Assembly: GCA_037447605.1 (NCBI GenBank)
Contig: CM074813.1
Coordinates: 1,986,211-2,043,488 of the forward strand
DNA: 57,278 bases
DNA from: Zygnema circumcarinatum
Lineage: Eukaryota > Streptophyta > Zygnematophyceae > Zygnematales > Zygnemataceae
Reading direction: 5' to 3'
Below the pieces are notes generated by a model. The model was given only the letters and a program-made list of their open reading frames with translations, searched no databases and was not told the origin of the DNA. Numbering within the stretch: position 1 is the stretch's first letter; each line of letters begins with the position of its first letter. Position numbers and translations under genes: made by a program. Positions 11,454 through 23,836 of the stretch are shown piece after piece.

Positions 11454-14400
11454 ATGGCGGCACCCACCCTCAACACGCCCTTCCAACCTTACGTCTATCA
11501 GGTACGCCCTCTCTTCTTCTCTTCCTTTTATCTCTCTCTCTCTCTCTCACTCTTTCGATCTTTCTCTCGTTCTCGTACTCCCTTTCTGCCCGTCTCTCTC
11601 GCGCTTGTCGCCGCTTCTCTTTGGTCCTACTCTTTCCCTCTTTTCATTCTTCTCATCCATTTTCACCACCCTCTCGCCGAAAACTACATATCCCTCGCTC
11701 CTTTCAGTCTCCCTTTCTTAATTAGCGTCTCTCCCCCCCCGCTCCCGCTCCTTGCTGTGCACTTTCCTCATGTTCTGATGCTTGTGTTTGTCTGTTCAGA
11801 GCCCTCAAGCGGTGGTTACTCCTTTTCAAATTCTCGGAGGCGAAGCGCAGATTGTTCAGGTGGGATTGACTGAGTGCCCAACCCAGCTCTTGTGCAGCAA
11901 TCCGATGTCTCCTTAACTTTAACCACCGTAGGTAGCCTCTAGGAAAAGTTTAGATCTAGAAAAGATCCCTGGCGATCGAGCGCCCGGAGGGAGAAAGCGA
12001 AAGGAGTTTTACAATTAATTAACCCTTTTCATTCTTCTTTTTTTCGGTCATGTTGATCACATGTTTCTATAAGAGTGCGTGCTGTTCTATTCAATTTATC
12101 AATGCTTCCCAAAGAGTCAGTGATGCACATTAACATCTGAAGCCATTTCTCTGAATGACTGAACCATCACAGTCTATTCTGGTTGACTGAGGGTTGCCAA
12201 CACTTTTGTTACTTGACCATGCTAGTCTCCTTTTACTGGTTAAAGCTTTACCTTTTCTAGTTCTGAACTCTCCTCCGCCATTGGGGGTCTTGATCCACGG
12301 GTCAGAACCTATCTTACCTTAAATGCATTTCTCCAACGAAGTACTTTAGACAGTCTTTACTCATGCAATCAAACTGCATCTGTCTCCCAAGTAAAGATAC
12401 GTAAGTATCCAATGTGTAATCTTGAAACGTACATAGATTGTCGAGGTACAAGTATCCCGCATATCATCAATTAGTTCTAAGGTTGAAGATACCGTCCACT
12501 GATCTGGTAGGTCCAGAAGAAGTTAAAATGAAGAGACGGCGCACGTTCTTTGATTTACTTTGTGCCAGTTGTTATTCCGACTCTGCAAACTACCTTCGAG
12601 AAGTTTGAACTAACTCACTACCCTGAGAATATTCCCTGATACCCCTGAAAACACAACCAATGCGCAGAAACTCTGAAACTTCTGAAATTTGATTAAGTTA
12701 TTGCTTAGATTTAGCACGAGTTGCGTCCGTACCTACTCTGATCATCATGCATATGTTTTGGATGGCAGTTTCTGTTGAAGCCGGGGGAACGAGTCCATGC
12801 AGAGCCAGGTACATACATTGTCTTAACTTGCAGTTGCAGTAGAAAGACGGGAGGGCTTCACATTTCTGATTTTGACTGCCAGAGTGATTGTGATATCTGC
12901 AGATGTTTTTCTTTCTGGAAAATTTATTCTACGTCTGCATCGGAAGAAAGAAACATTCTGTGTTTGTAGAGGAAGTATCATACCTGTGGGGAATTACCTG
13001 TGCTTGAGAGATTGCAGGGGCCATGTGCTACATGTCGGCCAACATGGCGAGCGATACGACCATCACTGGAGGAAGCTTCGGGCGATGGATATCAGGAGAA
13101 AGCTTGTTTACCAATCTGTGAGTCAAACGGCACGAATGCGGTGTGCAAATAGCATGCCATATGAATGTATGACGGTATTGCAAACTAGCAAAACAAGATA
13201 ATGATATGTTAACATGAAGGCATCAAGTTTAATTGGAAGTGTTGACAGTCACTTAATACTAATGCTAAGTGGCGCTTACAGGTTCATAAATAAGGGACCA
13301 GGTGACGGGTATATCGGGATCGCTACTCCAACGCTTGCAAAGGTTCTACCTGTAGGTTTTCTGTTACATGCTCAGCACTTGCATACCTGCACTTGTGAGA
13401 GGAGATCATGAACTTCATTTTCTTTTTTTGAACCACGTGTGCATACAGAGGAGGGTTTCTTCAACTCATGTTGCAGTCAGACTTGCCTGAGATATGCATG
13501 GATACATGAGTTCCAGGTCTTCATGCTCTCGCTGCATCACTTGCTCTCTCTCGCGTTCTTTGTGACTCTCTCCCTCTCTCCCTCTCTCTCTTTCCCCTTC
13601 TTGGACTCCCTGTATGTAATCTGGCCCTCCCTCCACTTTACTACTCTTTTCCCCCCTGTTCCATGGCTCTCTCTCCCTCGCCATTTTACAATCGACCCTT
13701 ATAAATGCCTGTGCAGGTAGATTTGGCCATGTACGGGGGTGATATCGTATGCCAGGTTTGGTGGCAGCCTTAAATCTACCTCTGCAGGATGAATTAATGT
13801 CCTTCCTTTTTCTTTCTCCTTTTTTCATTGTCAACATGTTCAGTCAAGTTATCCTTTGCTGCTTCTATGAGGTGATGCAGAGGGATGCGTACCTTTGCTC
13901 CATTAATGATGTGACAGTCACTGCGGAGGTGACCAGACGAGCGAGAGTTGGCCTCTTTGGCTATGATGTGAGCTCTTCACGGGTCACTTTTCATGCTATG
14001 CTGATGTGATAGGGCGGTAGTCCAGGAAATACCATGTCGGGGTTATTCATGAGACTAACAATATGAATATATGTTTTATAGCTCCAGTTACGAGGCATAT
14101 ATGTGTTGTAGAGTACTACTTCCATGGGTTGTTGAATGTAGACCGCCCAAGCCGAAGATAGGTCGCATCTCTGATAGGTTCTCTTGCTCATCGATTTCCG
14201 CCAACCAGAAACTTCTCGATCATCATTCATCTCAGTGTTCGACACTGGCTCCCAGTCTCTCTCCCCCTCTCTCTCGTCAATGGACCTCAAATTCACGTTG
14301 CCTTGTTAAGTTCACCTCTAGGAATAATGGCGGTATGGTGGGTTGGGAGCATGCAGGGTTTCTTCCTTCAGCGACTTGCTGGGCGAGGGCTGGCTTTTAT

Positions 14401-15237
14401 CACTGCTGGCGGCTCAAGTATGTCGCAATTTTTCTCCAAGTTTGATATCGTGTTTCTCTTTATGCTAGTATATGTTTTTTCCTAACTTTTTGCTTTCTTC
14501 GGGTCACGTACTCCTGCGTTTTATGCTGCAGTTGTGCAGAAGAATTTAGCGGTGGGAGAGACGGTGATTGTGGACGCTGCATGTGTGCTCGCCATGACCC
14601 GGTCGGTCGACTACGACGTCAAGTACGTCGGCTCCATCAAGCGAGTCCTGTTTGGGGTGTGGCCATTGCTCAGTCCTCAGAACAACCCAAAAGCCAAATT
14701 TCAAGACTTTTAAATAACTTGAAATCCCATAATCTGTAGTTCTAAAGGTCTGAAGAACCCTAAACTTCTCGAGAACGGAGTTGATTGGAAACCAATTCTG
14801 GGACAACTGCGGCGTTTCAAGACGAGAAGGCTTAGAGCTGGAAAAGATTGCTGTGATGATTTTGGAGGCATATCCACAGGTTCAATTGTTCTGAGATAGG
14901 AACAAGGAGGTGCTCGTGTGCAGGGTGAGGGTATGTTCTATGCGCACTTGACCGGGCCGGGAGTGGTATTCTTGCAAAGCCTACCTTTCCATCGACTGGC
15001 TGCAAAAATCACCAGGTGAGAAAGCCTACTTGCCGCAATTCTAAACTTAAAATCCCAATTTCCTAAAGCCTTCAGAATTTCGAAATCTCTTACTACTTCT
15101 GGGGGTGGAAGTGCAGGGTAGGAGTGACTCCGCGATCCGAAGCTGCGCTTGTTGGTCCCTTTTTTGTCGCACTTATTACTGTTGCTTTCCTTTGCCTCCT
15201 GTTCTCTGTACACATATATGCCGAATTCGGACAGTGA
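11454..15237 (+). CDS. AIM24-family protein (TRAP-like fold), membrane-anchored
   Basis: Member of the AIM24 family. The yeast founder acts in mitochondrial inner-membrane organisation; the plant members are poorly characterised. Exons: 11454-11501, 11800-11859, 12769-12808, 13018-13117, 13282-13351, 13717-13755, 13881-13967, 14357-14417, 14532-14656, 14924-15015, 15117-15237 (stop TGA). Phases agree throughout; 280 residues. Diagnostic stretches are TPFQPYVYQSPQAVVTPFQILGG (shown split by an intron after YQ), PGAMCYMSANM, VDLAMYGGDIVCQRDAYLCS, LAGRGLAFITAGGSIVQ, HLTGPGVVFLQSLPFHRLA. A C-terminal hydrophobic helix (VGPFFVALITVAFLCLLFS) is followed by about 10 residues. The N-terminus has no obvious cleavable signal. 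The closest Arabidopsis-like sequence I remember matches along its whole length. Intron 2 (11860-12768) holds no recognisable feature. Confidence 0.93.
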
Positions 15238-17706
15238 CTCGCCCACCCTCTGTATGTACTCGTATCTGTTCACCGCCCTTTTTTTCTAAACACTAACTGT
15301 AGCAATGTCCCCCCATAGAGATAGGTCCATATCTGAAGATGGAAGATGTAAACAGCGAATCGTAGATGGACCCTTTTAGGGTGTACCTGACGAGGACCCA
15401 TGCAGTGGCTGAAATGAACTGAACTGAATCCGTAGCCGTAAGCATACAGAATATAGCATACTTCATACAATTTTGTTGGAGGGTACCGCTTCTCTGTCAT
15501 CCCAAGCTGTTACTGCTCTTAATCCTTTTCTAATGTGGAATTCAGGAAGAAGGTAGGCGGCACATCTAAAATCTCAATTTCCTTTGAGACCTTAGGGGAT
15601 TAGGGTCTTTGCTGTTTAAGGCGTTTTTGGGGGTACAATTGGGGTCTTATTCGAAGTCACTGCCCTTCAAAGGTCTGTAACGACTTTGCAGACACAAGCT
15701 TGTTCTACTTTTATGCGGAAAAAATGGCATTTTTTTTCTTGTTCAACGTCAGTTCTTTCTTTGGATTAATTTGGGACATTAGCAAAAAATGTGTTTCACT
15801 TGTGATCCGGTGTTGTCGGCGGTTGTGCCCTGTGGTCGCACAATCACCATCACATGAATAGTAATAAATAATCGTCTAAAAGCGCCTAAGAAGCGGGAGT
15901 CGAAAACGCTGTTCGTGTACCCATTGGGTTGCACAGCCATCGCGAGAGCAATTCCAGTCCCTCACACGTGCGATGGCGTGTCCCATGTGGCAGCCCCGGG
16001 GCGTGGGAGTTGCTCGCATCCCTTGGTCATTCTTAGTCACCACACCGACTTGTCTCCAACTTCGCACGCGCGAAATTTTTCAAGGCGTACGTATGTACGG
16101 TAGGTACGTAGGTGCCGTACGACCAGCCAGTCCGTCCGTCCGGCCGTCCGTACGGCGCGCCGTGCCATGACCTTTGTAGCGTAACGGAGCTGCGTTCGAC
16201 GGATCCGCGCCCGTTCAGTTGTACTTGACATGTTCATATTCAGTGTCACGGACCGGCCTGATCCAGGAATTGCCGACGGAAAATGCGAGACGGCGGCGCC
16301 ATTTGTTGGCGGCCCACGGGACAGCACACCATCCAGCTAGGCGCACTCGGAAGCGCCGCAAGATGCCGCCGATTGTCATCAGTTGACCTATCCGAAGGCT
16401 CCACGCAGTCAGTCAGGCCACTCAGTGGGCAGTTGGCCAATCAGGGACTGTCACTACTAAGGCTCAAGATCTATTGTCAGTGTTAGGTAGATGGGATGTC
16501 AGTGATGCTTGTTTGTCTTTTAGTGCTGGGCTTAGTATTTGTATTTGCTGTGTGGTTTGTTGTCTTGTTCTTCTTCTTCTTCTCTTCAGTTCCAGCAACA
16601 GATGCTAAGTGTGAGAGAGAGAGAGAGTTCCATGCCATAGATAGAGAGAGAGAGAGAGAGAAAAGAGTCTTCTTGCTGATAGCATTTAGACGTCCCATTC
16701 AGCCCAGCTAGACAAAGATTTCAGTGAGAAGATCCTTTCATTGTAATGACTATCCCCAGCCAACCGCTGGCTGGGGTGACTTTCCAAAATACAACCTTTA
16801 TCTAAATTGAGTCCTGTTTTCCCTTTGCTGTCACTATGCCAAGCTACCATCTTGTTCTATCCTGCCTTGCATCCCTCCCAATGACCAATGATAACTAGAA
16901 GCCTAGCTAAGAGACTAGCCGAGGAGAGGACAGGGGAGGAGAGCCCCCAAGGAAGGGCTCTTTGCGCATCGAGTCCAGCCGCCGGTGGGAACATCTTCAG
17001 GATCCCTACGTCTTCCGCTGCGCGTACCTCTGAATCTCCCGGATCCTGGCTCTATGCTGCAGGCAGACCCACAGGACCAACACAACCCTTCATCAGTTTC
17101 AGCACGGACGCGCGAGTGGCCGTACAGCACCTGCAACTAGCTCAGCAGTCTCCTCTTAACCCCACTTATCTTGTGCTACACCTTGCTTGGCACGACACTG
17201 TACGGAGATGCGTGCAACTACACATGGAACGGCGCGTGACGTGACGTGACGTGCACACGTACGGCATTTCTCCTGCTGCCGCACGGCACCGACCGTACGG
17301 TACGGGCGGTAGTGGCTGCGGAGGGCAGACGGGGGGTCCGTCCGGACGGATGACGGAGGAGCAGCTCCTCTCCTGCTGGTGCTGCTGCTTGTGCTGGTGC
17401 TGGTGCTGCCGCTGCTGCTCCCGTCAGGACCCTGCAGGTGCCACTGGGGCTGCCTGCCTGCTGATTAATTCCAAGAGAAATTTGCGGAAGGCGGTGTGGA
17501 GGAGGGAAAGTTATCTGTGCTGCAAATTATTGCGTTCAATTTGTTTCCTTCGCTGTGTGTATGATTGCTCGAATCCGCGCGGTCGTCCAAGAGGAAAAAA
17601 CCTCCATCTGTTGCAAGGAGCGCGAGAAAGGAGGAGCTTCTTGTCATCTTTCGTAATCGATTTCCTTCTTGTGCAGCTCGAAGTCTCGTCGAATCAGGCA
17701 GAGGGA
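15238..17706. other. long intergenic region between AIM24 and ACBP genes
   Basis: About 2.5 kb without a supported gene. It contains GTACG/CCGTC-rich low-complexity DNA at about 16085-16160, a GAGA run at about 16614-16665 and a CTGCTGGTG-type run at about 17371-17430. A reading frame at 16888-17244 begins ITRSLAKRLAEE. The end, from about 17460, is probably the 5' leader of the ACBP gene: a pyrimidine-rich stretch ending in AG at 17675-17676 looks like the 3' splice site of a leader intron. Confidence 0.5.
16888..17244 (+). pseudogene. possible relic of an LTR-retrotransposon gag start
   Basis: A 118-codon frame starting ITRSLAKRLAEER. Many plant LTR retrotransposons have Gag polyproteins beginning with a TRS-x-AR-x-LAEE type sequence, but nothing after it looks like Gag, protease or reverse transcriptase, and I find no paired LTRs. 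At best a short decayed fragment; it may be chance. Confidence 0.2.
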
Positions 17707-20700
17707 ATGTTTGAAAAGAGAATGGAAATTCTTGCAAGCTCCGGCGAGTGGCTCACCAATTTCTTCCTAACGGCCGCGCTCGGCTACATGCTATATGTGC
17801 TTTTCTCCATACTATTTACTTTCCGGCAGCAAGAGCTGACAATTACTCGCCAGCTTGGAGCAGAGGACAGGGCGGAGAAGGAGGGCGAAGTTGGAGAAGA
17901 GGGATTTGAGGAAGTGGAGAAGTTGCAGGACGAATTGTTGAGAGAGAGAGGAGAGGGGAGAGAGGAGGAGGGAGACGGGGGAAACGATGCAGACGGCGCG
18001 GAATCCCTTGTGCAAGAAGCAAGGAATGTTGACAATGGAGGCCGCAAGGAAATCGGAGAGGAAGCGGAGCCCGGTAAGGCCGTCATGGAGCCTGATGCTG
18101 CCACCTGTCAGTCCGCAATGCACAATTCGTCCCTCCCTGGTGACGACGGGCGGCTTTAAGTCTGCGTCAGTTAGGGATATGTCGAATGTTTCTCAAACTG
18201 ACATTGGAATTGACGGTCAATCTGAAATGACAAAATGCACAGTCAAACTGACATTCCACATGAAGGCTGCATTGGCAATTCAGGAAGGTCGAACAAGAAA
18301 AACATGATGGAACAAAGTCTTGCCGCTTTACCTTTAGTGGGAGGTGCCATTACTGAGCGCCAGGAAGCGTCGTCGAACGGTACACCTTCAGTCGAGGAGA
18401 CCTCTGCAGAAGCTGCAACGGAAGCGAACTTCGGCACACAGGATGTGCTGGCAAGCGTTTCCAGTTCTGTTGCAGGACATGGAGAACAGATTACTCAAAG
18501 AAAGGAGAAGTGGGCGGCTGAGGAGGAGGACTGGGAGGGCGTTGAAAGCAGTGAGCTTGAAGACGACTTCCATGCAGCTGCGACGTTAGTCGAAGCACTG
18601 GCGGTTGGGCAGGGACACAAAATTGCGCAGGATGTACAGTTGACACTGTACGCATTTTACAAGCAAGCTACCGCTGGACCTTGCGGAAATCCACAACCGT
18701 CTCTTTTGAACATGAAAGCTCGAGCAAAATGGTACATCCGACCCTTTGTTATCCCTTTTTCTCATTATGCTGTTCAAACTTGGGCATATCTTTGAACGAG
18801 CTTGGAGGGCTCAAAACAAAAACTTTTGATGTGACTGCAATGTGGAAGGTCTGTGAAGTAAAGGAACTACAGTGCTAAAACAGTATTTTGTATGGAGGGC
18901 ACCGTGTATGTGGAGGGCTCAGTAATGTTGCTTGGTGATGTCCATTGCACAGTAATTTAATGTCGTTACTCATCTTTGAATCTTAAACTCGTCGCAATGC
19001 AGGGCTAATCTTTTGCTACTGAGTTACTTAGTTTCATGTGAATAAATGGGTACCAGACGTTGACGTGTGTGAATGGTGTTCTTGTTTTTTGGTTGTTTTA
19101 TGAGGGTTAATGTTTACTTTTTTACACTCGTGACGCAGGGCATGTGCCGGATGAGGTAACGCCTTAGCGATGTTTAAAGTCTTGGTTGTTTCTCTTGTAT
19201 CTACATGAGCTTTGAATAGCTTTTAATGTTGGTACTTCAACTACAGGAAGTGTTTGAGTTGTTCCTGCAATACTGGCAGTGTAAATGTGTGTAGGGTAAA
19301 TGTGCGTGTGGCATACTAACTTTCCTTGGAAAAACCTGGCATGTTTCCAGGAATGCCTGGAAAAAGCTTGGAGAGATGAGGATGGAGGAGGCTATGCTTG
19401 GTTATATCCACGTAGTTGAAACTCTCTATCCGGATTATTCAGAGGATCAGAACTCTGGCAAGGTCGGGGCAATAAGGGCCTGACTATAACCCTTGCTAGA
19501 TACACGGAAACCATTAAAGAATCTAGAAAAAAGCATTGTCAAGATTATCGCTCTTTCTCTTTCTCTCGCTCTCCTACATTCCTCACCGCCCTTCTAACCC
19601 CTCGCTCTCTTGATATGTGGCTTGGTTTTCATGGATTTTGATCTCGGTAACAATTCATAAGGATATTGCTGCTTTCTTTACTGCCTTATTTTCTTGTGAC
19701 CAACATAAAATATGGTTTGGAGAATATTCAATGTGTAGGAGAGTGTGCTTGATTGGTGTTCCAGGTAGGAAAACGGAACAGCAACATGGGACCCGTGTTC
19801 AGCACTTTGGCAGAGGGCGATGATACAGGAGACGACGGGTACGACCACTCCATTCCCTTGTTTCTCTGCTTCCTGGATTTTCGGGTTTTCCACGGTTTGG
19901 GGGAGGACTTATTTATTTTGTCAGACTAATCAAAGGTAAGAAGGAAGATGATACTTGCCTTGATCTAAACAAGTTTTAAGATATTATGTACCCACGTTGA
20001 TGGTTGCGACCGATGGGCTGCGGAATTTGGGCCTGCAGAAACCTCCAAGTCTTGCAAGCTTCTGCAAGTGAGGGGGATATCAGTCGCCTGCAGCAATTGA
20101 TAAACGAGGGATGCCCAATTGACAGTGCCGGTGAGTGCCTTATTCAAGAGCCTGATGCTTTCGACAATTTTGTGTTCATAGACCTTCTGCATGTCCTCAT
20201 GCACTCCGAAAGTATAGTAAGCAGGGCATAAGTGGGACGTGGAAAAAAAAGGTTTTTCACCCTTAATAGGGTCCTCCAATGTATGAAAGTGTAAGAGGTC
20301 CAGCTTGCGTTTGGTATCAATTGTGGAGAGTGATGCTACACTTGACATTCACTTTATAGCATGCGGTTATCTTGTTTACGGAAAGTTCTGGTTGAGCTCA
20401 GAACGACTTGTCCTGTCTCATCAAATATCTCTATCATCGTTTCTCCTTTCCTGTATTCTTTCTCATCATACCGCAAGTAACTGGTAAGGCTTCAGGGAGT
20501 AAAGAGCTTTTCAGGTCCTTCTAGGGAGCCTCTATTCATGCCAACGTGAATGAGTTTGTTATGAAGAGCGCTCCGCCAATTTCTGTAAATTAATTGCGGT
20601 TTACACACTTTGGTTTGGATGTTTTGCAGATGAAGAAGGCAGGACTGCACTTCACTGGGCAGCAGACAGGGGACAGCTGGCAGCTGCTCAAATGCTGCTA

Positions 20701-21169
20701 GCTGCAGGAGCTGCAGTCAACGCAAAAGTAGGGTATCTTATCGGATGACAGCTTTTCTTGTGTTTCCTCACGATACCATCAGTGGGATGCAGATGTGGGC
20801 ATAATAGCACCTTGCTTCCTATTTCACATGTCCCATGTCTCATTTCCCTCTCTGAACTCAATTGTTAGGACACCATGAGCTCCGTTTTATAAGTCTCATG
20901 GCTGATAGACTGCTTCTTCACTCTTCCCATCTCTTTTGCTTGTACAAAACTTAAAAATTCTCTCTCACATTCAGGCCCTCACGATGATGTGGACTTTCTG
21001 GCAGGATGGAGAGGGCCAGACAGCCCTCCACTATGCTGCGACTTGTGGACACGAAGCTTTGGCAGAGGAGCTGCTAAAGTATGGAGCTGATCCTCTTGCA
21101 GCTGACAAGGACGGAGTTGTACCTGATAGTGTGCGGCCACATCACTGGAAGTGGCCCTCATTCAAATAG
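17707..21169 (+). CDS. ACBP: acyl-CoA-binding protein with ankyrin repeats, membrane-anchored
   Basis: Binds long-chain acyl-CoA esters and probably holds them at the ER or plasma membrane; the layout is that of Arabidopsis ACBP1/ACBP2. Exons: 17707-18139, 18284-18731, 19351-19462, 19765-19838, 20039-20130, 20630-20727, 21005-21169 (stop TAG). Phases agree; 473 residues. A membrane helix lies at about residues 17-38 (LTNFFLTAALGYMLYVLFS), followed by an acidic, low-complexity linker to about 225. The ACBP domain spans about 227-320, with VQLTLYAFYKQATAGPCG, KARAKWNAWKKLG and YIHVVETLYPDY. Two ankyrin repeats (GRTALHWAADRGQ and GQTALHYAATCGH) follow from about 387 to 462. The ATG at 17707 fits because the anchor starts soon after it; the frame stays open upstream, but that part looks like leader. 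Confidence 0.94.
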
Positions 21170-22584
21170 GGAGCTTCTTCTATTTCTGATCTGAGAAGGG
21201 CTAGCTGAAGGGTAGAAGGAGGCCTCAGAAAGAGGGGTTCCTTTGCAAGACTCAAGTATGAAGAAGACATGACATGTCCTATAGTGGGTTATTGGGCTAT
21301 GCACTTTAGACGGAGAATATGACTTGGATGTGCTGGCTATCAAGGAGCAGCGAGCAAGGACGCTGCGGTTTCATGTGGCATTGCCTGCAAAGGAGGAGCC
21401 CTCCATAATTGTCAATAGAGTTTAGCAGCTGGAGGATGGGGTGATGCTCTTTTAGAGGCAGGTAGCGAAATTGGGACTAAAATGCCCTGCGTTTGTGTGT
21501 ATTCGGAGCAGTGGGGGAAGAGCTTGGTTCTGAGGGAGAGAAGGCTGGAGGGAGAGAAGAGGGGGAGAGGGATTGAAATATCGCCATTTGGGGGAGCTAC
21601 TGAGGAGTATTACTTTCATGTAAATTTGTGTACAGTCCCTAGGCAGCAGCTGTATAGGTGTGCTGTTAGACCGTGGAGGGTATGCAGTGGGAGAGCTCAT
21701 TCTTTTCTGGGAGGGATTGCGCACTGAGCGGCATATGTGCTCGGCTTGCGCGGTAGGAAATCACAGTTTTCCGTTACAGTTTGGGCACAGGCTTCGATGG
21801 AAATGCCAACTTTTATGTTCTGTTCACTTATGTGAGTCTACTGCTATGAGCTCGTTTTACTGTTGTGCGATCAACGTAGGCCTTTTCTGCCGGTGGTTGT
21901 CCATTCATCTGTGCATGTCAGTAGGTTCCTTGTTTCTTCATTCGATGTCGTTCTGTATAGTCCCGTTTGGTTTGGTTGTGTGTTCATTCTCCTCGTTAGT
22001 CTTTGTGTTGGGTCGCAGCATTCTTTTTTCGCCCCTTTGGACTTGGAGGGCTGGACCATCGCCGGTAAAAGTTAATAGAGTCAGACCTAATCACTGGTTT
22101 TGGGAGCAATGGTTCTTAGAACGAAAATCAAAAGCTATGAGCCGAACTCCGCTTCCAGGCCCTTAACAGCACGGCTCTTGAAGCAGCCGCGAAGGTCGCC
22201 TAGAAAAGGAAAACTCGATACCACACATATCGGCGACCTTCGCGGCTGCTTCGAGGGAGGGCTGCGTTGTTGAGCCTAGGCGTAGCTTTCCGCTCCTAGC
22301 TTTTTTCTTATGTCTTTAGGTCCTTTGCGACCAGCTCCTCGTGGTTTCCCATGATGATTTCGTCCATGTACATTTGATGGCATCATCGCACCACATCCTC
22401 CCCCTAGAAAAGGAAACCCCGTACAGTATGAAATAGGGGGAGTCAGACCTTGACCATCGCCAAATCAATTTCGTAAGCCTGTCGGGCGAATTAAGCATTG
22501 GCAGGTACGTATTTCAGGACGGCTGTGTACGGCGGAGCCGCGGATCCCGACCCGGAATTCGTACACGAAACTTTGACTTTAGTA
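21170..22584. other. intergenic region without supported gene
   Basis: Downstream of the ACBP stop. ORFs of up to 168 codons occur (for example at 21660-22166), but their composition resembles no protein. It contains a perfect 21-bp inverted repeat at 22180-22252 and a 20-bp sequence at 22362-22381 that recurs at 52600-52619. The word CTAGAAAAGGAAA appears at about 22200 and 22404. Confidence 0.5.
22180..22252. repeat. perfect 21-bp inverted repeat (strong hairpin)
   Basis: Left arm 22180-22200 and right arm 22232-22252 are exact reverse complements and GC-rich, separated by a 31-base loop. Pairing continues imperfectly outward for about 10 bases. It could be a hairpin RNA precursor, a terminator-like element or the end of a decayed transposon; the sequence does not decide. 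Confidence 0.85.
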
Positions 22585-22599
22585 TACAGTGGGGGGTCC

Positions 22600-22646
22600 T
22601 CATATTTTCGCCATGGTATTGGCCAAAAAGGGGCGAAAATATTGAT
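22600..22646. repeat. subterminal hairpin of the TA-flanked element
   Basis: ATATTTTCGCC is followed, after a short loop, by GGCGAAAATAT. The related copy near 56433-56613 keeps both arms although the loop differs and a MITE has landed in it, which suggests the arms matter. Confidence 0.55.
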
Positions 22647-22719
22647 TTTGCAAATATAAGGTTCGTGTTACCAATAGGCGGGCGGTATTATGTTAGAGTT
22701 CATGTTTGTTCGTATACAT

Positions 22720-22790
22720 CGTATCGTCTAATACCGTATCGTATCGTTACGTATCATGTAGTATCGTATCGTATTGTGCCGTATCGAAGC
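22720..22790 (+). repeat. degenerate GTATC pentamer array
   Basis: Repeated CGTATC units with substitutions. A related array, in the same position relative to flanking homologous sequence, lies at about 56685-56825. Confidence 0.75.
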
Positions 22791-22884
22791 CAAGATGAAG
22801 GGGAGAGGAGCGAGCGCCTCTTACGGCGGCACGTGCGGGAAGATTCGGTTTGTTTTGCTTAAGCCCGTAACGGCTAGTAAAGCA

Positions 22885-22967
22885 AGTACGGTTAGTACGG
22901 TTAGTACGATTAGTACGGTTAGTACGAATAGTAAGAATAGTACAAATAGTACGGTTAACACAGAGTT
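22885..22967 (+). repeat. tandem 9-bp array (AGTACGGTT units)
   Basis: About nine imperfect copies of AGTACGGTT, decaying to AGTACGAAT and AGTAAGAAT toward the right. It lies inside the left part of the TA-flanked element. Confidence 0.85.
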
Positions 22968-23836
22968 ACCGTACAAAAAGGTGGTTTCAGCAAAATCGGG
23001 GCGAATTTCTTGGGAGCGCACTGTACAGGGTGGAAAATACGAGGACCCCCCACCAGGGTTCGTCAAATAGGGGAGATCCCCTAAATATCGTAAATAGCTT
23101 ATTTATGTAAGATTTTGAGATTAGTTTACGTGATTTCAACTTAAATACCACACAAGCCCCAAAAAAGCATTTTTTTGGTTAAAAACAAAAAGGAAATGAA
23201 TTGCATTTGCAACCACGATAGCAATGATGTATATGAACTTTTCTTGTTGGTATTACAACACGGCTTTAGAAACTGGTGCAACCTCTTCGACTCTTATAGA
23301 TTGGTAAATTTTACCAATCAATTAGAACAACTGTGCATTTGGCAATCACAACATATAGTTGCCTATTCAAAAACCCAATTGCTCGAAAACTTTGTAGATC
23401 CAATCCTAAGCTCTCTATTTCCTTTTCCATCCATCATTAATTACTCCAAGTACCACTTTAGAATCCATCATAGTCTTGAAATTTCCTCACAAAAACTCTA
23501 TTCCAAATCATAACCTCTGAAATTCTAGGTGTAGTCACAAAAGAAAAACTGAAATAGGAACTAAAATTAGAAATGAAATGAAAAATGGTCCCACTCCCTT
23601 AGGAGTTTTAGGCTGAACAAGACAGCTATAGAAGTGATGCAAACTACTCAAAGAGACCCTCGAAGAGCGGTCAAACTATCAAACTGTTTGCAATGAAGAA
23701 TTCCTTCCAATGAAAAGTCTGTCAACCTCTTTCGAAACTCGTCTTTCTCTCAAACAATTCATGTCTTCCTGCATTCCTGTCTCGTCCGTACGTGTACGGT
23801 TTCGTTCGTACAGTCCATATTTACGTGTTTTTACAA

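Noticed and set aside
21660-22166. 168-codon + strand frame
   Set aside because: Cys/Phe/Ser-rich without any familiar pattern, no splice-linked neighbours, and it ends in the hairpin region.
22316-22498. Possible reverse transcriptase fragment on the minus strand (MYMDE-like reading)
   Set aside because: Only a few residues resemble the YxDD region, the surrounding frames are broken, and no other retroelement domain is nearby.
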